A stretch of 64,000 bases of DNA from Shewanella aquimarina (GCF_023349185.1 NZ_JAKIKY010000003.1:310001-374000); one strand, 5' to 3'. Shown: positions 35,908-46,707, counted from the first letter of the stretch. Numbers and translations: made by a program. Notes: generated by a model not told the origin, from the sequence alone.

Positions 35908-37902
35908 TTAGTCGAGCCAAGAGAGATAACAGACGCTGGCCTTAACGCCGTTTCGATTAAACCAATCCAGCCAGACTGTCTGATTATCTCTTAGGGCATC
36001 TCCCGGGCCCTTCACCTCGATAAGCTCGGCTGTGACTCTGTTATCAGCTAAGCTCGGTGACCCTTCATCGGTTGCTTGATGCTCATTAGTTAGATGAAAA
36101 CAGATGAGATCGGGAAAGCCCGCGCGGTAATAGCGAAGATCGAACAGCATCTGTCGAAATAGTTTCTCTAAAAAGGCGCCGCTGAACGCCTTTAGTGCCA
36201 ATTGCAGGAGAAGCGGCATCGCATCTTTGTCTTGACTATTCGTTATGCCGAGCTCAATTAGACCAAGCTCAAGCAGATCAAGGCTTAAGTCCTCAAACAA
36301 TGGCCAGTGTACCCAGTCGTTGGTGATGCCGCGTTTTTGATGAAAATGATCCATGATCATCTGGGTATCACCCGAGGCCAATGCCGCGAGCCTCGACGCT
36401 ATCGCTTGTTTGCGCCTTGGGTAGAACTCACTCTGGTACATGTCGCTCGGCCTACTCTGGTAGGGATTGGCAAAGGCTCCCCGCACATCGGCGAAGATAA
36501 TGTCCCAGAAGGCCAGGCCGAACAGGCTGCAGAAGAGGCGGTTCTCTACCTCGACACAAAGCCGCAGCGGCTCACCCTGCATAGTGCTCAGGTGTCTGGC
36601 GGCGCATTGCTCGACGCGCTGGGCGTTTGACTCTTCGCCTTCTGGGCCCTCATCATTTGCTGTGCGCTGACACTCAAGCTTGAAGGTATCAAACTCCCCT
36701 TGCCAAGGCTTGGGCGCCTCCCGTCCCAGGCTGCGATGAAGGCTTTTCTGCAAACGCCTGGCGACCAGACGTTCACTCTCCTCCAAAGGTTCCGCTAACA
36801 TCAACTCAACTAGCCCTAACGCCTCATCATCACGGCCAAGCTTATTCAGGCAGCGCGCCCGGCGCTCCCGGCTCGGCGGTCTTTCTGTGTTTCCATACAG
36901 AGCTAAGGCGCGCTCAAAATGGCCTAAGCGCTCCAATTGGCGCGCCGCCATTAACCAGAGCCCCTGGGTCATGCGCTGTAGCTTTTCATTCCCAGCTTCT
37001 TTGGCGAAATCAGGCAGATCGGTGAGTCTTTGACAAAATGAATCAAATTTTTCGATACCAATATCACAGTGCTTACCGCTCAGCGCACCCTCTTCAAACT
37101 CCTGGTATAGCCTAGACAACGTATACAAGCCTTCTATCTCCGCTCGCGTATTGAAGCTGCGACTGGCGATACTCGTCGAGTAACCTTCAAAATTATGAAT
37201 ACCAAGATCGGCCAAGATAAACTGACTCAGGGACTGACTCATACGTTCAAAATAGAGTAACTCGAAGCGTCGATAGGCGGCCTTGGGACTCAGACAGAAC
37301 CAATGCCGCTCAGGTGCCAAACCGGCAAGCAGTCGCGTCAATAGGCCCGTGCCTTGGGCATACTCGATAAGCTCGCTCTTCTTCAGCCGCTTAATCGCCG
37401 TAGAATCGAGTTTCGAAGCCTCTGGATTGACAGGCTCTGATTGACTGGAGTCTTGCGCTACCAAGGCCTTAATAAGCGCCGCCTTGGTGCTCTTTTGCAT
37501 TAGCCAGCTCGTATCGGGCTGTTCATAGTCGATCAGTTTGCGAGCGTGCAGCTCCGAGATGGCCGCCGGGATATCTGTGATTTCAATGTAGCTAAGCTGA
37601 GTCAGGCAGAACCAGGGGCCCTTACGCGAGATGAGTCTCACCAGCAGACACTGAGCATCCTCTCCTAACGCCGAAAAAGTGTTGATGAAGCCAAGCTCGA
37701 CTTCATCGAGGAGATCGCCATAGCGGTGCTGAACACCTTGGAGCATGGTGTTGAAATTATTAAGGTAGTAATAAACTGGCAATTCAGGTTGCATCTTGGA
37801 AGCTTGCTTTGACGGCGCTGGCGACGCTGACAATAGCGGCGCTGGTTTCACAGCTTTACCTTGTGTATGCCCCTCTACTGGCTCCAGTCTTTGCTTAACC
37901 AT
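35908..37902 (-). CDS. VRR-NUC domain nuclease (FAN1-like)
   Basis: 664 residues. The C-terminal VRR-NUC (PD-(D/E)xK) domain, about 560-664, shows 'YYRAGFPDLICF' with the metal Asp and 'AELIEVKGPGDALRDNQTVWLDW' with the Glu-x-Lys pair. An N-terminal SAP-like segment ('LKKSELIEYAQ') and a helical TPR-like middle match FAN1, a structure-specific 5' nuclease for interstrand crosslink repair. The Asp/Ser-rich insertion 'HQATDEGSPSLADNR' between the catalytic residues is longer than expected. Monocistronic by context. Confidence 0.85.
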   Translation of the reverse strand: MVKQRLEPVEGHTQGKAVKPAPLLSASPAPSKQASKMQPELPVYYYLNNFNTMLQGVQHRYGDLLDEVELGFINTFSALGEDAQCLLVRLISRKGPWFCLTQLSYIEITDIPAAISELHARKLIDYEQPDTSWLMQKSTKAALIKALVAQDSSQSEPVNPEASKLDSTAIKRLKKSELIEYAQGTGLLTRLLAGLAPERHWFCLSPKAAYRRFELLYFERMSQSLSQFILADLGIHNFEGYSTSIASRSFNTRAEIEGLYTLSRLYQEFEEGALSGKHCDIGIEKFDSFCQRLTDLPDFAKEAGNEKLQRMTQGLWLMAARQLERLGHFERALALYGNTERPPSRERRARCLNKLGRDDEALGLVELMLAEPLEESERLVARRLQKSLHRSLGREAPKPWQGEFDTFKLECQRTANDEGPEGEESNAQRVEQCAARHLSTMQGEPLRLCVEVENRLFCSLFGLAFWDIIFADVRGAFANPYQSRPSDMYQSEFYPRRKQAIASRLAALASGDTQMIMDHFHQKRGITNDWVHWPLFEDLSLDLLELGLIELGITNSQDKDAMPLLLQLALKAFSGAFLEKLFRQMLFDLRYYRAGFPDLICFHLTNEHQATDEGSPSLADNRVTAELIEVKGPGDALRDNQTVWLDWFNRNGVKASVCYLSWLD

Positions 37903-38078
37903 TAACGTTTTCTATCCCTGTATTTTTCTATTCATCATCGCCGCTTTAAACACTAAGTGGCAAATCCTATAAAACAGACACTACGGCAGGCTTTACAAGC
38001 TTAGGGAGTTGGCGCACTCTTAGCAAAATAACAAAAAGTGCCGACATTTGGCGATAAAACAGCGTAGGAAAAATCATC

Positions 38079-38498
38079 ATGTGGATTCAAGTCGAGATAA
38101 ATCTGCCCCCGAAACAACGCGGGTATCACCTGATCACCGAAGAGATCTATCGCGCCGCCCCAGAGCTTAGCAAGATTAAGATAGGTCTCGCCCATCTACT
38201 GTTACAGCATACCTCGGCCGGACTCACCCTCAACGAAAATGCCGACCCTAGCGTACGGGAGGACTTCGAGCGCTTCTTTAACCGTCTAGTGCCGGAGAAT
38301 GAGCCCTATTACACCCATACCTATGAGGGGGACGACGACATGCCGGCCCATCTGAAGTCGTCGATTCTGGGGGCGGAACTTACCCTACCTATCACCGACG
38401 GCGAGTTCAATCTAGGCACCTGGCAAGGGATCTACCTGTGCGAGGCACGCAACCGCGCCGGGGGCCGTACCCTGTTACTCACCATCCAGGGCGAATAA
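38079..38498 (+). CDS. yjbQ: YjbQ (UPF0047) family protein
   Basis: 139 residues, full length. Family motifs: 'GLAHLLLQHTSAGLTLNENADPSVREDFE' (about 45-75), 'LKSSILGAELTLPI' and 'LGTWQGIYLCEARN'. E. coli YjbQ has weak thiamin-phosphate synthase activity; the physiological role is unclear. It is divergent from the VRR-NUC gene. Confidence 0.92.
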   Translation: MWIQVEINLPPKQRGYHLITEEIYRAAPELSKIKIGLAHLLLQHTSAGLTLNENADPSVREDFERFFNRLVPENEPYYTHTYEGDDDMPAHLKSSILGAELTLPITDGEFNLGTWQGIYLCEARNRAGGRTLLLTIQGE

Positions 38499-38546
38499 TC
38501 TCGAACAACTAACCTAGGGCAACTAATTTAGGACAAGAGGCCCGGA

Positions 38547-41500
38547 TCAATCTGCGATTGGCTGCTCTGTAATGGGTTGAAGCAGGGCCAGCCAATCATC
38601 CTTATCCATCTCGGCGGCCGTGAGGCTCTCGGTCTGATACATGCTTTGGGCCAGAGCCTGTTTGCTCTGCTGCAACTGCTGAATGCGCTCCTCGACCGTG
38701 TTCTGACAGATAAGCTTATAAACGAATACCGGCTTATCCTGGCCGATGCGATAGGCCCTGTCGCTGGCCTGCTCTTCGGCGGCCGGATTCCACCAAGGAT
38801 CCACATGGATCACCACATCCGCCTCGGTCAGGTTTAGTCCCGAGCCGCCAGCCTTGAGGCTGATGAGGAACACATTGACCTCGCCGCGACGAAAACGCTC
38901 TATGATGCGATCCCTATGGCGACTGCGCCCGGTTAGCATCTCATAGCCTATCTGCTGGCGATCCAGCTGCTCGGCGATCAAATCCAGCATGCTGGTAAAT
39001 GATGAGAAGATGAGTATGTTCCGGCCATCTTCTATCATGCTCGGCAACTTGTTCTCCAGCCAGGCAAGCTTGGAAGACTCGGCGTTAAGCTCATCCTGGC
39101 CACCATCGTAGGCCGCATTCATTCGACTTGTTTCACCGCCAGAGCTTGCCTCAGCAAGATGCGCGCGCTCGCCTGCCTGAGCCAGATTGAGCATCGACGG
39201 ATGACAGCAGACCTGGCGAAGCTTAAGTAGTGCATTGCTGATCATCAGGCGGTTGGCCTTGGCGCCGGTTTGCCGCAGCGCCAGTTGCACCTGCTCCGCC
39301 ACCGTCAGGCGTATGGTCTCATAGAGATCCGACTGACTCTGGCTCAGCTCAATCAGGGTGTTGATCACCGTCTTGGTCGGCAGTTCGGTCGCCACCTGAC
39401 GCTTGGTGCGCCTGAGCATAAAGGGCGCCAGACGCTGAGCCAATCGTTGGCGGCTGGTGTCGCAATGATCTTTCTCAATCGGCTGTTTAAACTGGCGTTG
39501 AAACTGGGTCGCGGTGCCTAGAAAGCCCGGCATCAGAAAATGAAACAGCGACCAGAGTTCACCGAGGTGATTCTCCATCGGCGTCCCCGTGAGACAGAGA
39601 CGATGCTTGGTCTGCAGGCGGTTCACCAACTTAGTGATACGGCTGCGACTGTTTTTGATGGTCTGCGCCTCATCCAGGATCACCTGATGCCAGTTAAGCT
39701 TGGTTAGCCGCTCGGCGTCTTGTGCTAGGATCCCGTAGCTGGTGATCAGCACATCGACATGGGTCAGCGCCTGCTCGTTATCATGGCGGGAACGGCCGCT
39801 CCAGATGAAACTCGTCAGGCTAGGGGTAAACTGGGCGATCTCTCGCTGCCAGTTGCTGAGCAAACTGGTGGGCGCGATAACCAAAACGGGCGCCTTAGTC
39901 ACCCCGGCCTGTTTATCCAGCAAGATGCTGCACAAGGTCTGCAGCGTCTTACCCAGCCCCATATCATCGGCCAGTATGGCGCCGAAGCCGTGTCGCTTGA
40001 TAAATTGTAGCCAGGCGACACCTTCTATCTGATAGGGGCGCAGCTCGGCGTTGAGCCCATCTGGGGTAACAAAGTCTATGGTTCCCAGCCTATCTGCGCG
40101 CCTGCTCTGCTGCTCATTGAGATAACGCCCGAGCGCCTTGGCATGTTGCCTCAGCTTGGCTTCACCCGACCAGGTCAGCGCCTGCTCGGAGTGACTTAAG
40201 GCATCATCGAGCAGCGGAATGCGCCCGAGGTGATGGCGTGCCAGCACCAGCTTTTCCTGATCGTTGAGCGGCTGCTGAGCAAAGAGCTCGTCGAGCACCG
40301 CAAGTATGCGCTGAATACGCGCAGCCGGCAGGGTTAGGATGGCACCAGATTCCAGCTCCAGCGCCACCTCCTGCGGCTGACTCTCACTATGGGTTGCGTC
40401 AGATTGATCGGCGCTCGTTACCTGATTGAAATCTCGGCTGAGTTTGCCCTGACGAATGAGGTTGACCAGCAATGGCAGGAGGTTAACCCGCTTTCCTTCG
40501 ACCTCAACTCCAAGGCTCAGCTCGAACCAATCCTTGTCGGCGCTGTTCACCTCGCCATACCAGGCATTGGCCGCCACTTGAACGAAACGTTGTTTGGCCA
40601 CCAGTTCAACCTGCCAGCCCTTGAGCGAGAGCGTGCGCAGCAGCACCACATGCTCGCTCGCCTCACCCGGCACCAGACGCAGGCCCTCGCCGAGTGATTC
40701 AGTCACGGCTGGCTCGAATTGACTGGTGAGTAGCGGCAAGGGATTGAGCAACAGCTGGCATTTGGCAAATTGCGCCATGAAGGCCTTATGGCCCGCGCCG
40801 AGATAGCTCAGCGACTCGAAGTCATAACGCCGACCGCGATGAACCATAGAAAATTTCGCGACATCTATGGGCGACAACATAGGCTCGTGCCAGTGTTGCT
40901 CCAGGCTCTCGCGGGCGATCTCTAGCCTTGGCAGCCAGTCGCCGTCCAGATCCGCGCCTTCTAACAGGGTTTGATTCACCCGCACGTCACCGCGTTTATC
41001 GATTATCCCCGTGCCCGAGCAGGTATCTAGCCAGACACCGGGGCAAAGGGGCAGCATGAAGCTTTCATCCAGGTAGTCTTCATCATAGTGAGTCGCCAAA
41101 CGCACCGGCTCCCCCGCCACCTTGCCAAAGAAACAGCGACCGCTGGCAAACAGCAGGCGATAAAAATCACTGTCGAGTACGGCTAAATGTTCACTAGAAA
41201 GAGGCTGTGAGCCAAAGGCGTCATTAGCGAGCGAACACTTGAGATCGATAAGGATCGCCTGCTCAAGCGAGGCTCCTGCCTGCGACACCTGTTGTTGCTC
41301 TGCCAGTGCATCCAGGCGTGACACCGCAGGGCTTAGGTACTCGGGTAGCTGTGATTGAGTGCTATCGGCACGCAAATTTTCACTGCTGGTTTCGGGGCTA
41401 ATGTCAGGGCTAATGCTAGGGCTAGTTTCGGAGTTAAAAGTCTCACCCGTTACCTCGCCCGCAACCTCTCTGAGTAGGTGCAGTAACTTGAGATCTGTCT

Positions 41501-42005
41501 GACTGACATACTTGGGCACAGGCTGGCTCTGCAGCAAGTCGAAGCCTAAAGGTCCCTTGAGCTGATAGCGGCCATTCTTGTTGAGATAGCCTTTTAACAC
41601 CTTGAGCTGCAAACCTGTCTCGCTCAGTGCTAACAGGTAGAGGATGCGATGGCGCGCCATGGTGGGGAAAGGATCGAAACGCTCCTTGAGATCGCTGCGA
41701 AACAGGCGAATCGCCGTATCTGAGCGTCTGGAACGTCCCTGCTCTTCAACTGCGCTATGAGCCGCCTGCTCAATGACCAAGGCCGCCTGATGCAGACAGC
41801 GTGGCTGACCGCAGTCACAACGACCGCTCACCTTACCCTGATCGTTAAGGGAGACTTGGCAAGATAACTTAGGCTCGCCCGCGAAGACACCACGAATAAT
41901 ATGGGCGCGGCGCTGGCACTCCAGCAGCCGACCGTCCAACAGGGCTTGCAGCGCAGAAAACCTTTCTTGATGTGAAAACTCTTGTACAGCCGTTTGTAAT
42001 AACAT
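38547..42005 (-). CDS. SNF2-family DNA helicase with N-terminal SWIM zinc finger
   Basis: A 1152-residue Swi2/Snf2-type ATPase. Near residue 65 'CDCGQPRCLHQ' fits the SWIM zinc finger (CxC...CxH). The helicase core starts near 640: motif I 'ADDMGLGKTLQTL', motif II 'LDEAQTIKN', 'LCLTGTPMENHLGELW', and motifs V-VI 'GGSGLNLTEADVVIHVDPWW' and 'DRAYRIGQ'. It translocates on duplex DNA, probably to remodel DNA-protein complexes. The ATG at 42005 is preferred over a non-ATG start nine codons upstream. Confidence 0.93.
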   Translation of the reverse strand: MLLQTAVQEFSHQERFSALQALLDGRLLECQRRAHIIRGVFAGEPKLSCQVSLNDQGKVSGRCDCGQPRCLHQAALVIEQAAHSAVEEQGRSRRSDTAIRLFRSDLKERFDPFPTMARHRILYLLALSETGLQLKVLKGYLNKNGRYQLKGPLGFDLLQSQPVPKYVSQTDLKLLHLLREVAGEVTGETFNSETSPSISPDISPETSSENLRADSTQSQLPEYLSPAVSRLDALAEQQQVSQAGASLEQAILIDLKCSLANDAFGSQPLSSEHLAVLDSDFYRLLFASGRCFFGKVAGEPVRLATHYDEDYLDESFMLPLCPGVWLDTCSGTGIIDKRGDVRVNQTLLEGADLDGDWLPRLEIARESLEQHWHEPMLSPIDVAKFSMVHRGRRYDFESLSYLGAGHKAFMAQFAKCQLLLNPLPLLTSQFEPAVTESLGEGLRLVPGEASEHVVLLRTLSLKGWQVELVAKQRFVQVAANAWYGEVNSADKDWFELSLGVEVEGKRVNLLPLLVNLIRQGKLSRDFNQVTSADQSDATHSESQPQEVALELESGAILTLPAARIQRILAVLDELFAQQPLNDQEKLVLARHHLGRIPLLDDALSHSEQALTWSGEAKLRQHAKALGRYLNEQQSRRADRLGTIDFVTPDGLNAELRPYQIEGVAWLQFIKRHGFGAILADDMGLGKTLQTLCSILLDKQAGVTKAPVLVIAPTSLLSNWQREIAQFTPSLTSFIWSGRSRHDNEQALTHVDVLITSYGILAQDAERLTKLNWHQVILDEAQTIKNSRSRITKLVNRLQTKHRLCLTGTPMENHLGELWSLFHFLMPGFLGTATQFQRQFKQPIEKDHCDTSRQRLAQRLAPFMLRRTKRQVATELPTKTVINTLIELSQSQSDLYETIRLTVAEQVQLALRQTGAKANRLMISNALLKLRQVCCHPSMLNLAQAGERAHLAEASSGGETSRMNAAYDGGQDELNAESSKLAWLENKLPSMIEDGRNILIFSSFTSMLDLIAEQLDRQQIGYEMLTGRSRHRDRIIERFRRGEVNVFLISLKAGGSGLNLTEADVVIHVDPWWNPAAEEQASDRAYRIGQDKPVFVYKLICQNTVEERIQQLQQSKQALAQSMYQTESLTAAEMDKDDWLALLQPITEQPIAD

Positions 42006-42142
42006 CGTCCGAGAAAAAAGCAGATAGACCAAGATCAGCGATTGAAAGGAGAGATGATATCACTATTTGTTGGGCCTGTTGTAGCCCGAAAGGAGGCAAG
42101 TGTCGGCTTACTGCGCAGTTACCCACGCCCTGAGCCGACACC

Positions 42143-42158
42143 TGTGACCTAGATCACT
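42143..42158. promoter_or_regulatory. Candidate CRP-like site upstream of the SNF2 gene
   Basis: TGTGACCTAGATCACT fits TGTGA-N6-TCACA at nine of ten defined positions. It lies 138 bases upstream of the SNF2 ATG, between that gene and the end of the methyltransferase gene. Confidence 0.35.
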
Positions 42159-42167
42159 GAATGCAGA

Positions 42168-43388
42168 TTAAGCAGAGATCGCGGTGCGTTTCATACGCGC
42201 CAAGTAGAAGCCGTCGAAGCCGCTGTCGGCCACGCTAACTGTTTCATCGTCGATGAAGCTAAAGTGCGGATTGGCAGCCAGGAAGGCATCGACCTGCTGG
42301 CGATTCTCCTGTGGCATGATAGAGCAAGTGGCGTAGATCAAGATGCCGTCGACCTTCACCATGCGGCTATAGCTCTGCAGGATCTCCTTTTGCAGCTCGA
42401 CCAATACCGGCAGGCGCTCCGGCGTGTCACGCCACTTGGCATCGGGATTACGCTTGAGGACCCCAAGGCCGGAACAAGGCACGTCCAACAGCACCCTGTC
42501 GGCGCTCAGTTTAAGACGCTTGATGGTCTTGCTGCTGGCAATGATGCGGGTCTCGACGTTATGGGCACCGGCGCGGCGCGCTCGCTGCTTCAAGTTGTCC
42601 AGTTTCCACTGCTCAACGTCCATGGCCAATAGACGTCCCTTGCCCTGCATCTGCGCGGCAATGGCAAGCGTCTTACCACCTGCGCCGGCGCAGGCATCGA
42701 TCACCCGCATGCCGGGCTCTGCGCCCACGGCCGCGGCCACGTGCTGAGAACCTGCGTCTTGCTGCTCAAACAGCCCCTGCTTGAAGCACTCGGTGCGAAA
42801 CAGCGCCGCATCAGAGATAACCTCGAGCGCGCTTGGCACACCCGGCACCTCACGGGTCTCGACCCCTTCCTTTGCTAGGCGCTTGGCCAGATCCTCACGA
42901 TCTGTCTTGAGCGGGTTAACGCGCAGGTAACGCTTAGGCGCCTGTGCCAGCGCGGCGCGCTCCTTGGCCCAGTCATCGCCTAACTGCTGCTGGCCCAAGG
43001 TATTGAGCCATTCCGGGCAGCCATCGAACAGGACTTCTTGCTGCTTGGCCGCTTCCAGGCGCTGATTAAAATCATCTTCTTCGATCGCCAGGGTGTACTG
43101 CAACTTAGGAATAGGCAGCTGGTTAGCCATGTGCCAGGCGTTGAGCAGGCGTGATCCCATACGGGTTATCTCATCGGTTGAGATATCGGCCAGATGACAG
43201 TAAAAGTTGAGACGGCGCAGCAGATCGCCAGTCACATAGGTGATACGCGCCTGCTCGGACGGTGCTAACTTGAGTCCAGAGAAGTGATGGGAATAGGCTC
43301 TGTCCAGCGGTTTGCCCTCTTCGAGCACCATGGCCAGCACATTAATAACTAATTCGGTTGAACTTGGAGATAGCGACGCATTTAACAT
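42168..43388 (-). CDS. RsmB-like (NOL1/NOP2/Sun) RNA m5C methyltransferase
   Basis: 406 residues: an N-terminal NusB-like helical region (about 1-140) and a Rossmann methyltransferase. AdoMet loop 'DACAGAGGKTLAIA' near 225, catalytic Cys in 'LLDVPCSGLGVLKRNPDAKWR' near 320 and second Cys in 'LIYATCSIMPQEN' near 370. It methylates a cytosine in rRNA or tRNA; the target cannot be read. The ATG at 43388 ('MLNASLSPSST') is favoured over an in-frame non-ATG start 25 codons upstream. Confidence 0.9.
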   Translation of the reverse strand: MLNASLSPSSTELVINVLAMVLEEGKPLDRAYSHHFSGLKLAPSEQARITYVTGDLLRRLNFYCHLADISTDEITRMGSRLLNAWHMANQLPIPKLQYTLAIEEDDFNQRLEAAKQQEVLFDGCPEWLNTLGQQQLGDDWAKERAALAQAPKRYLRVNPLKTDREDLAKRLAKEGVETREVPGVPSALEVISDAALFRTECFKQGLFEQQDAGSQHVAAAVGAEPGMRVIDACAGAGGKTLAIAAQMQGKGRLLAMDVEQWKLDNLKQRARRAGAHNVETRIIASSKTIKRLKLSADRVLLDVPCSGLGVLKRNPDAKWRDTPERLPVLVELQKEILQSYSRMVKVDGILIYATCSIMPQENRQQVDAFLAANPHFSFIDDETVSVADSGFDGFYLARMKRTAISA

Positions 43389-43486
43389 AGTAGAGCCTAA
43401 AGTAGCAGAGCCTAGATAATAAAAATCGCTGGCGATCATAGGAGTTAAGCCCCTATTAGGCAAGCGCTAGCGGCCATTCTGTCAAT

Positions 43487-43513
43487 AAAAAAGGCAAGCA
43501 TTGCTGCTTGCCT
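43487..43513 (-). terminator. Intrinsic terminator after the MFS sugar transporter
   Basis: Read leftward: GGCAAGCA / TGCTTGCC perfect stem, GCAA tetraloop, six T. It separates the mal genes from the methyltransferase. Confidence 0.92.
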
Positions 43514-43547
43514 CTTATTAATCGCATTACTGTAAACGCAATAGGCC

Positions 43548-44813
43548 TTAAAGCTTAGACCCTTTCACGCCATAGAACATAATAAACAGGTAACAGATGA
43601 TCGGCAGGAAGAAGGCCTGCTGGATACCGATATTATCGGCAAGCACACCCTGAAGCAGCGGCAGAATCGCACCGCCCACGATGGCCAAGCAGAGCACACC
43701 CGAACCTTGTGAGGTGTGAGGGCCAAGATCCCTAAGTGCCAGACTGAAGATGGTTGGGAACATGATGGAGTTAAACAGGCCGACCGCCAGAATCGCCCAC
43801 ATGGCGACGTTACCGGTACTGGTCATGGCCAGCGCAACCAAGAGCGCCGCCATCAGGGCGTTGAAACCAAGTACGGTACCGGCAGGCACCTTCTGCATCA
43901 CGGCGCTACCGATGAAGCGACCCACCATGGCACCGCCCCAGTAATAGGTGATGTAACTCGCGGCGCTGGCCTCACTGAGTCCGGCAATGTCATCCTGGGC
44001 CAGGAAGTTAACCAGGAAGCTACCGATAGAGACCTCGGCACCCACGTAGACGAAGATCCCCACGGCGCCCAGTACCAGGTGAACAGACTGCAGCGCGCTG
44101 GTCTTGCCATTATGCACCAGCTCGCCTTGCTCACCGCTTTGACAATGCTCTTTGATCTGCGGCAGATCCAGCTTGGCAAAGACCAACGCCAGAATACCAA
44201 GGGCACTGGCGAGGATCAGATAAGGCAGCTTAACCACTTCCGCCTCGGCCTGTGCCTGGGTCAGGGTCTCGCTGGCCTCAACTGCGACAGAGAGGATCAA
44301 CACGGCGCCAAAATATGGCGCAACCGTGGTACCCAAGGCGTTGAAGGCCTGAGTCAGGTTAAGACGACTTGAGGCGGTCTCTACGCTACCCAATGCATTC
44401 ACATAGGGGTTCGCCGCCACCTGCAAAATAGTGATCCCTGAGGCCAACACGAACAAGGCGCCTAAGAAGAGTCCATAAGTCGCCAGCGCCGCCGCAGGAT
44501 AGAAGAGCGCGCAGCCCAGCGCCGCGATCAGCAAGCCTGTGACAATCCCTTTCTGATAGCCTAGCGCTCTCACCAGCTTACCGGCCGGCATAGAGACCAG
44601 GAAGTAGGCGCCGAAGAAGCAGAACTGAATCAGCATCGCCTCGGCATAGTTGAGCGAAAACGCCGCCTTGAGGTGGGGGATCAATATGTCGTTAAGACAG
44701 GTGATAAAGCCCCACATGAAAAACAGCGAAGTCAGGGAGACTAGCGCGAAACGATAGTTCTCCTGCTCGCCACCGACCCCGGTAGCCGTGCTACTTTGTT
44801 GCATCATTGCCAT
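43548..44813 (-). CDS. FucP-family MFS sugar permease, probable maltose/glucose importer
   Basis: 421 residues with twelve predicted transmembrane helices. Family marks: '[24 protein letters not shown]' in TM1, '[16 protein letters not shown]'-type mid-loop and '[20 protein letters not shown]'. FucP-type permeases import hexoses or disaccharides by proton symport. Its position behind the alpha-glucosidase gene (110-base gap, same strand) and near mal operators suggests maltose or maltodextrin import. The best substrate is inference. Confidence 0.85.
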   Translation of the reverse strand: MAMMQQSSTATGVGGEQENYRFALVSLTSLFFMWGFITCLNDILIPHLKAAFSLNYAEAMLIQFCFFGAYFLVSMPAGKLVRALGYQKGIVTGLLIAALGCALFYPAAALATYGLFLGALFVLASGITILQVAANPYVNALGSVETASSRLNLTQAFNALGTTVAPYFGAVLILSVAVEASETLTQAQAEAEVVKLPYLILASALGILALVFAKLDLPQIKEHCQSGEQGELVHNGKTSALQSVHLVLGAVGIFVYVGAEVSIGSFLVNFLAQDDIAGLSEASAASYITYYWGGAMVGRFIGSAVMQKVPAGTVLGFNALMAALLVALAMTSTGNVAMWAILAVGLFNSIMFPTIFSLALRDLGPHTSQGSGVLCLAIVGGAILPLLQGVLADNIGIQQAFFLPIICYLFIMFYGVKGSKL

Positions 44814-44923
44814 GGTTAAGTTCTCTTTTGTTATTTTATCTTTCTGGTTGTACTGTTAAAAATTTTCACGCAATAAGATTATTTTGAGCCCTGGATTCTC
44901 TGGAGACCTAGATAGCCAAGCCT

Positions 44924-46549
44924 CTAATTAACGGCGTAGAAACAGCCAAAGGGAGCAAATTGTATCGAATCACCCGACAGTTCAGCCTCAGGCAGACCGT
45001 GCCCGGCCAAAGGCGTCAAGCTGGTCGCCCCCTCGCCTGCAAGGCTGTAGCTTTGTGGCTCGCCGCTCAGGTTAAAGGCGACTAATAAGCTTTGCTCACC
45101 TAGGCGTCGTTCAAACACCAAGAGTGCGTCAGTTGACTCAATAAATTTGATATCACCCGAGATCAACACGTGGTACTGCTTACGCCAAGCCAGCATATGA
45201 CGGTAGTGGTTCAGAATCGATGCGGGATCGGCCTCTTGAACATCGACCGCCATCTCCTTGTGCTCTGCCGGTACAGGTAGCCAGGGGCTATTGTCACTGA
45301 AGCCGCCATGGTTAGCGTCATGACGCCAAGGCATAGGCGTTCGGCAACCGTCACGGCCCTTGAACATGGGCCAAAAGGTGATACCAAAGGGGTCTTGTAG
45401 CTGTTCATAGGCGATCTCTACCTCACCCAGACCCAACTCTTCTCCCTGATAGCTACAGACGCTGCCCCTTAGTGAACAGAGCAAAGCATTGAGCATCTTG
45501 GCCATGTCGGCATTGAAGGCTTCTCGTCCCCAGCGGGTCGCAACACGCTGCACGTCGTGATTACCTATCGCCCAGCAGGGCCAGCCATCACCTATGCTCT
45601 GCTCAAGGGCCTCGACAGTTTGGCGAATATAAGCCGGGCTAAAGTCATCGGTGAGCAGCTCGAAGCTGTAGGCCATATGCAGGCGATCCTCGCCCTGGGT
45701 ATATTCGGCCATGGTGGCCAGCGAATCTTCCGATGAGACCTCGCCCAGGGTAACCACACCGGGATACTGGTCGATCAGCGCGCGCAGCTCCTCGATAAAA
45801 CCTACGGTCTGCGGGCGGGTGTTATTGAAGTAGTGATACTGGTAGGCGTATGGGTTATCTTCGCTAAAGCCCCTGCCCTGACGCTTGTCTGCGGGCTTGG
45901 CCGGATTGTCTCTGAGCTGCTCGTCGTGATAACAGAAGGTGATCGCATCCAGGCGGAAGCCATCCACTCCCTTATCGAGCCAGAACTTGACGTTCTGCAA
46001 TACCGCGCGGCGCACATCAGGGTTGTGGAAGTTGAGATCCGGCTGACTGGTTAAGAAGTTGTGCAGATAATATTGTTGACGACGTGGCTCCCACTCCCAG
46101 GCGCAGCCACCGAAGATCGCCAGCCAGTTGTTCGGCGCCGTACCGTCGGGCTTAGGATCGGCCCACACATACCAGTCTTGCTTGGCATTGTCGCGGCTCT
46201 GACGGCTCTCGCTAAACCAGGCGTGTTGATCTGAGGTATGACTCAACACCTGATCGATAATCACCTTGATCCCCAGACGATGGGCCTTGTCGATCAGCTC
46301 GTCGAAGTCGTCCATGGTGCCAAACAGGGGATCGATAGCCAGGTAATCACTGATGTCATAACCGAAGTCTTTCATCGGTGACTTGAAGAAAGGTGAGATC
46401 CAGATGGCATCGACATTCAGGCTCGCAATATAATCGAGTTTACTGATGATACCCTGTAGGTCCCCGACACCGTCGCCATTGGAATCCATTAAACTGCGAG
46501 GATAGATCTGATAGATGACGGCGCCGCGCCACCAGTAGAGTTGGTTCAT
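44924..46549 (-). CDS. Cytoplasmic GH13 alpha-glucosidase
   Basis: 541 residues, GH13 of the oligo-1,6-glucosidase/alpha-glucosidase type without a signal peptide. It opens 'WWRGAVIYQIYPRSL', has 'DSNGDGVGDLQGI', nucleophile Asp in 'GVDGFRLDAITF' near 200, acid Glu in 'VVTLGEVSSED' near 270 and transition-state Asp in 'IGNHDVQR' near 330. It would release glucose from imported maltodextrins. The ATG at 46549 with AGGGG upstream is certain by family alignment; the frame stays open 53 codons further into the operator region. Confidence 0.93.
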   Translation of the reverse strand: MNQLYWWRGAVIYQIYPRSLMDSNGDGVGDLQGIISKLDYIASLNVDAIWISPFFKSPMKDFGYDISDYLAIDPLFGTMDDFDELIDKAHRLGIKVIIDQVLSHTSDQHAWFSESRQSRDNAKQDWYVWADPKPDGTAPNNWLAIFGGCAWEWEPRRQQYYLHNFLTSQPDLNFHNPDVRRAVLQNVKFWLDKGVDGFRLDAITFCYHDEQLRDNPAKPADKRQGRGFSEDNPYAYQYHYFNNTRPQTVGFIEELRALIDQYPGVVTLGEVSSEDSLATMAEYTQGEDRLHMAYSFELLTDDFSPAYIRQTVEALEQSIGDGWPCWAIGNHDVQRVATRWGREAFNADMAKMLNALLCSLRGSVCSYQGEELGLGEVEIAYEQLQDPFGITFWPMFKGRDGCRTPMPWRHDANHGGFSDNSPWLPVPAEHKEMAVDVQEADPASILNHYRHMLAWRKQYHVLISGDIKFIESTDALLVFERRLGEQSLLVAFNLSGEPQSYSLAGEGATSLTPLAGHGLPEAELSGDSIQFAPFGCFYAVN

Positions 46550-46693
46550 TATCGCCCCTATGTCACCAACGACTATATTAAAGGCAGCTGCCTGCCTTCG
46601 GGTTGCATACCTGTTACCCAATCGTTGTCGACGAACAATTGTTATTAGAATGAAACGAGCATACGTCATCCGGGAAATCGGGTTCAACACCAC

Positions 46694-46707
46694 TGCATAC
46701 GTATGCA
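46694..46707. promoter_or_regulatory. LacI-type operator 1 of the mal region (MalR candidate)
   Basis: TGCATACGTATGCA, a perfect 14-bp palindrome with the central CG typical of LacI-family operators. It lies 145 bases upstream of the alpha-glucosidase ATG. Confidence 0.7.
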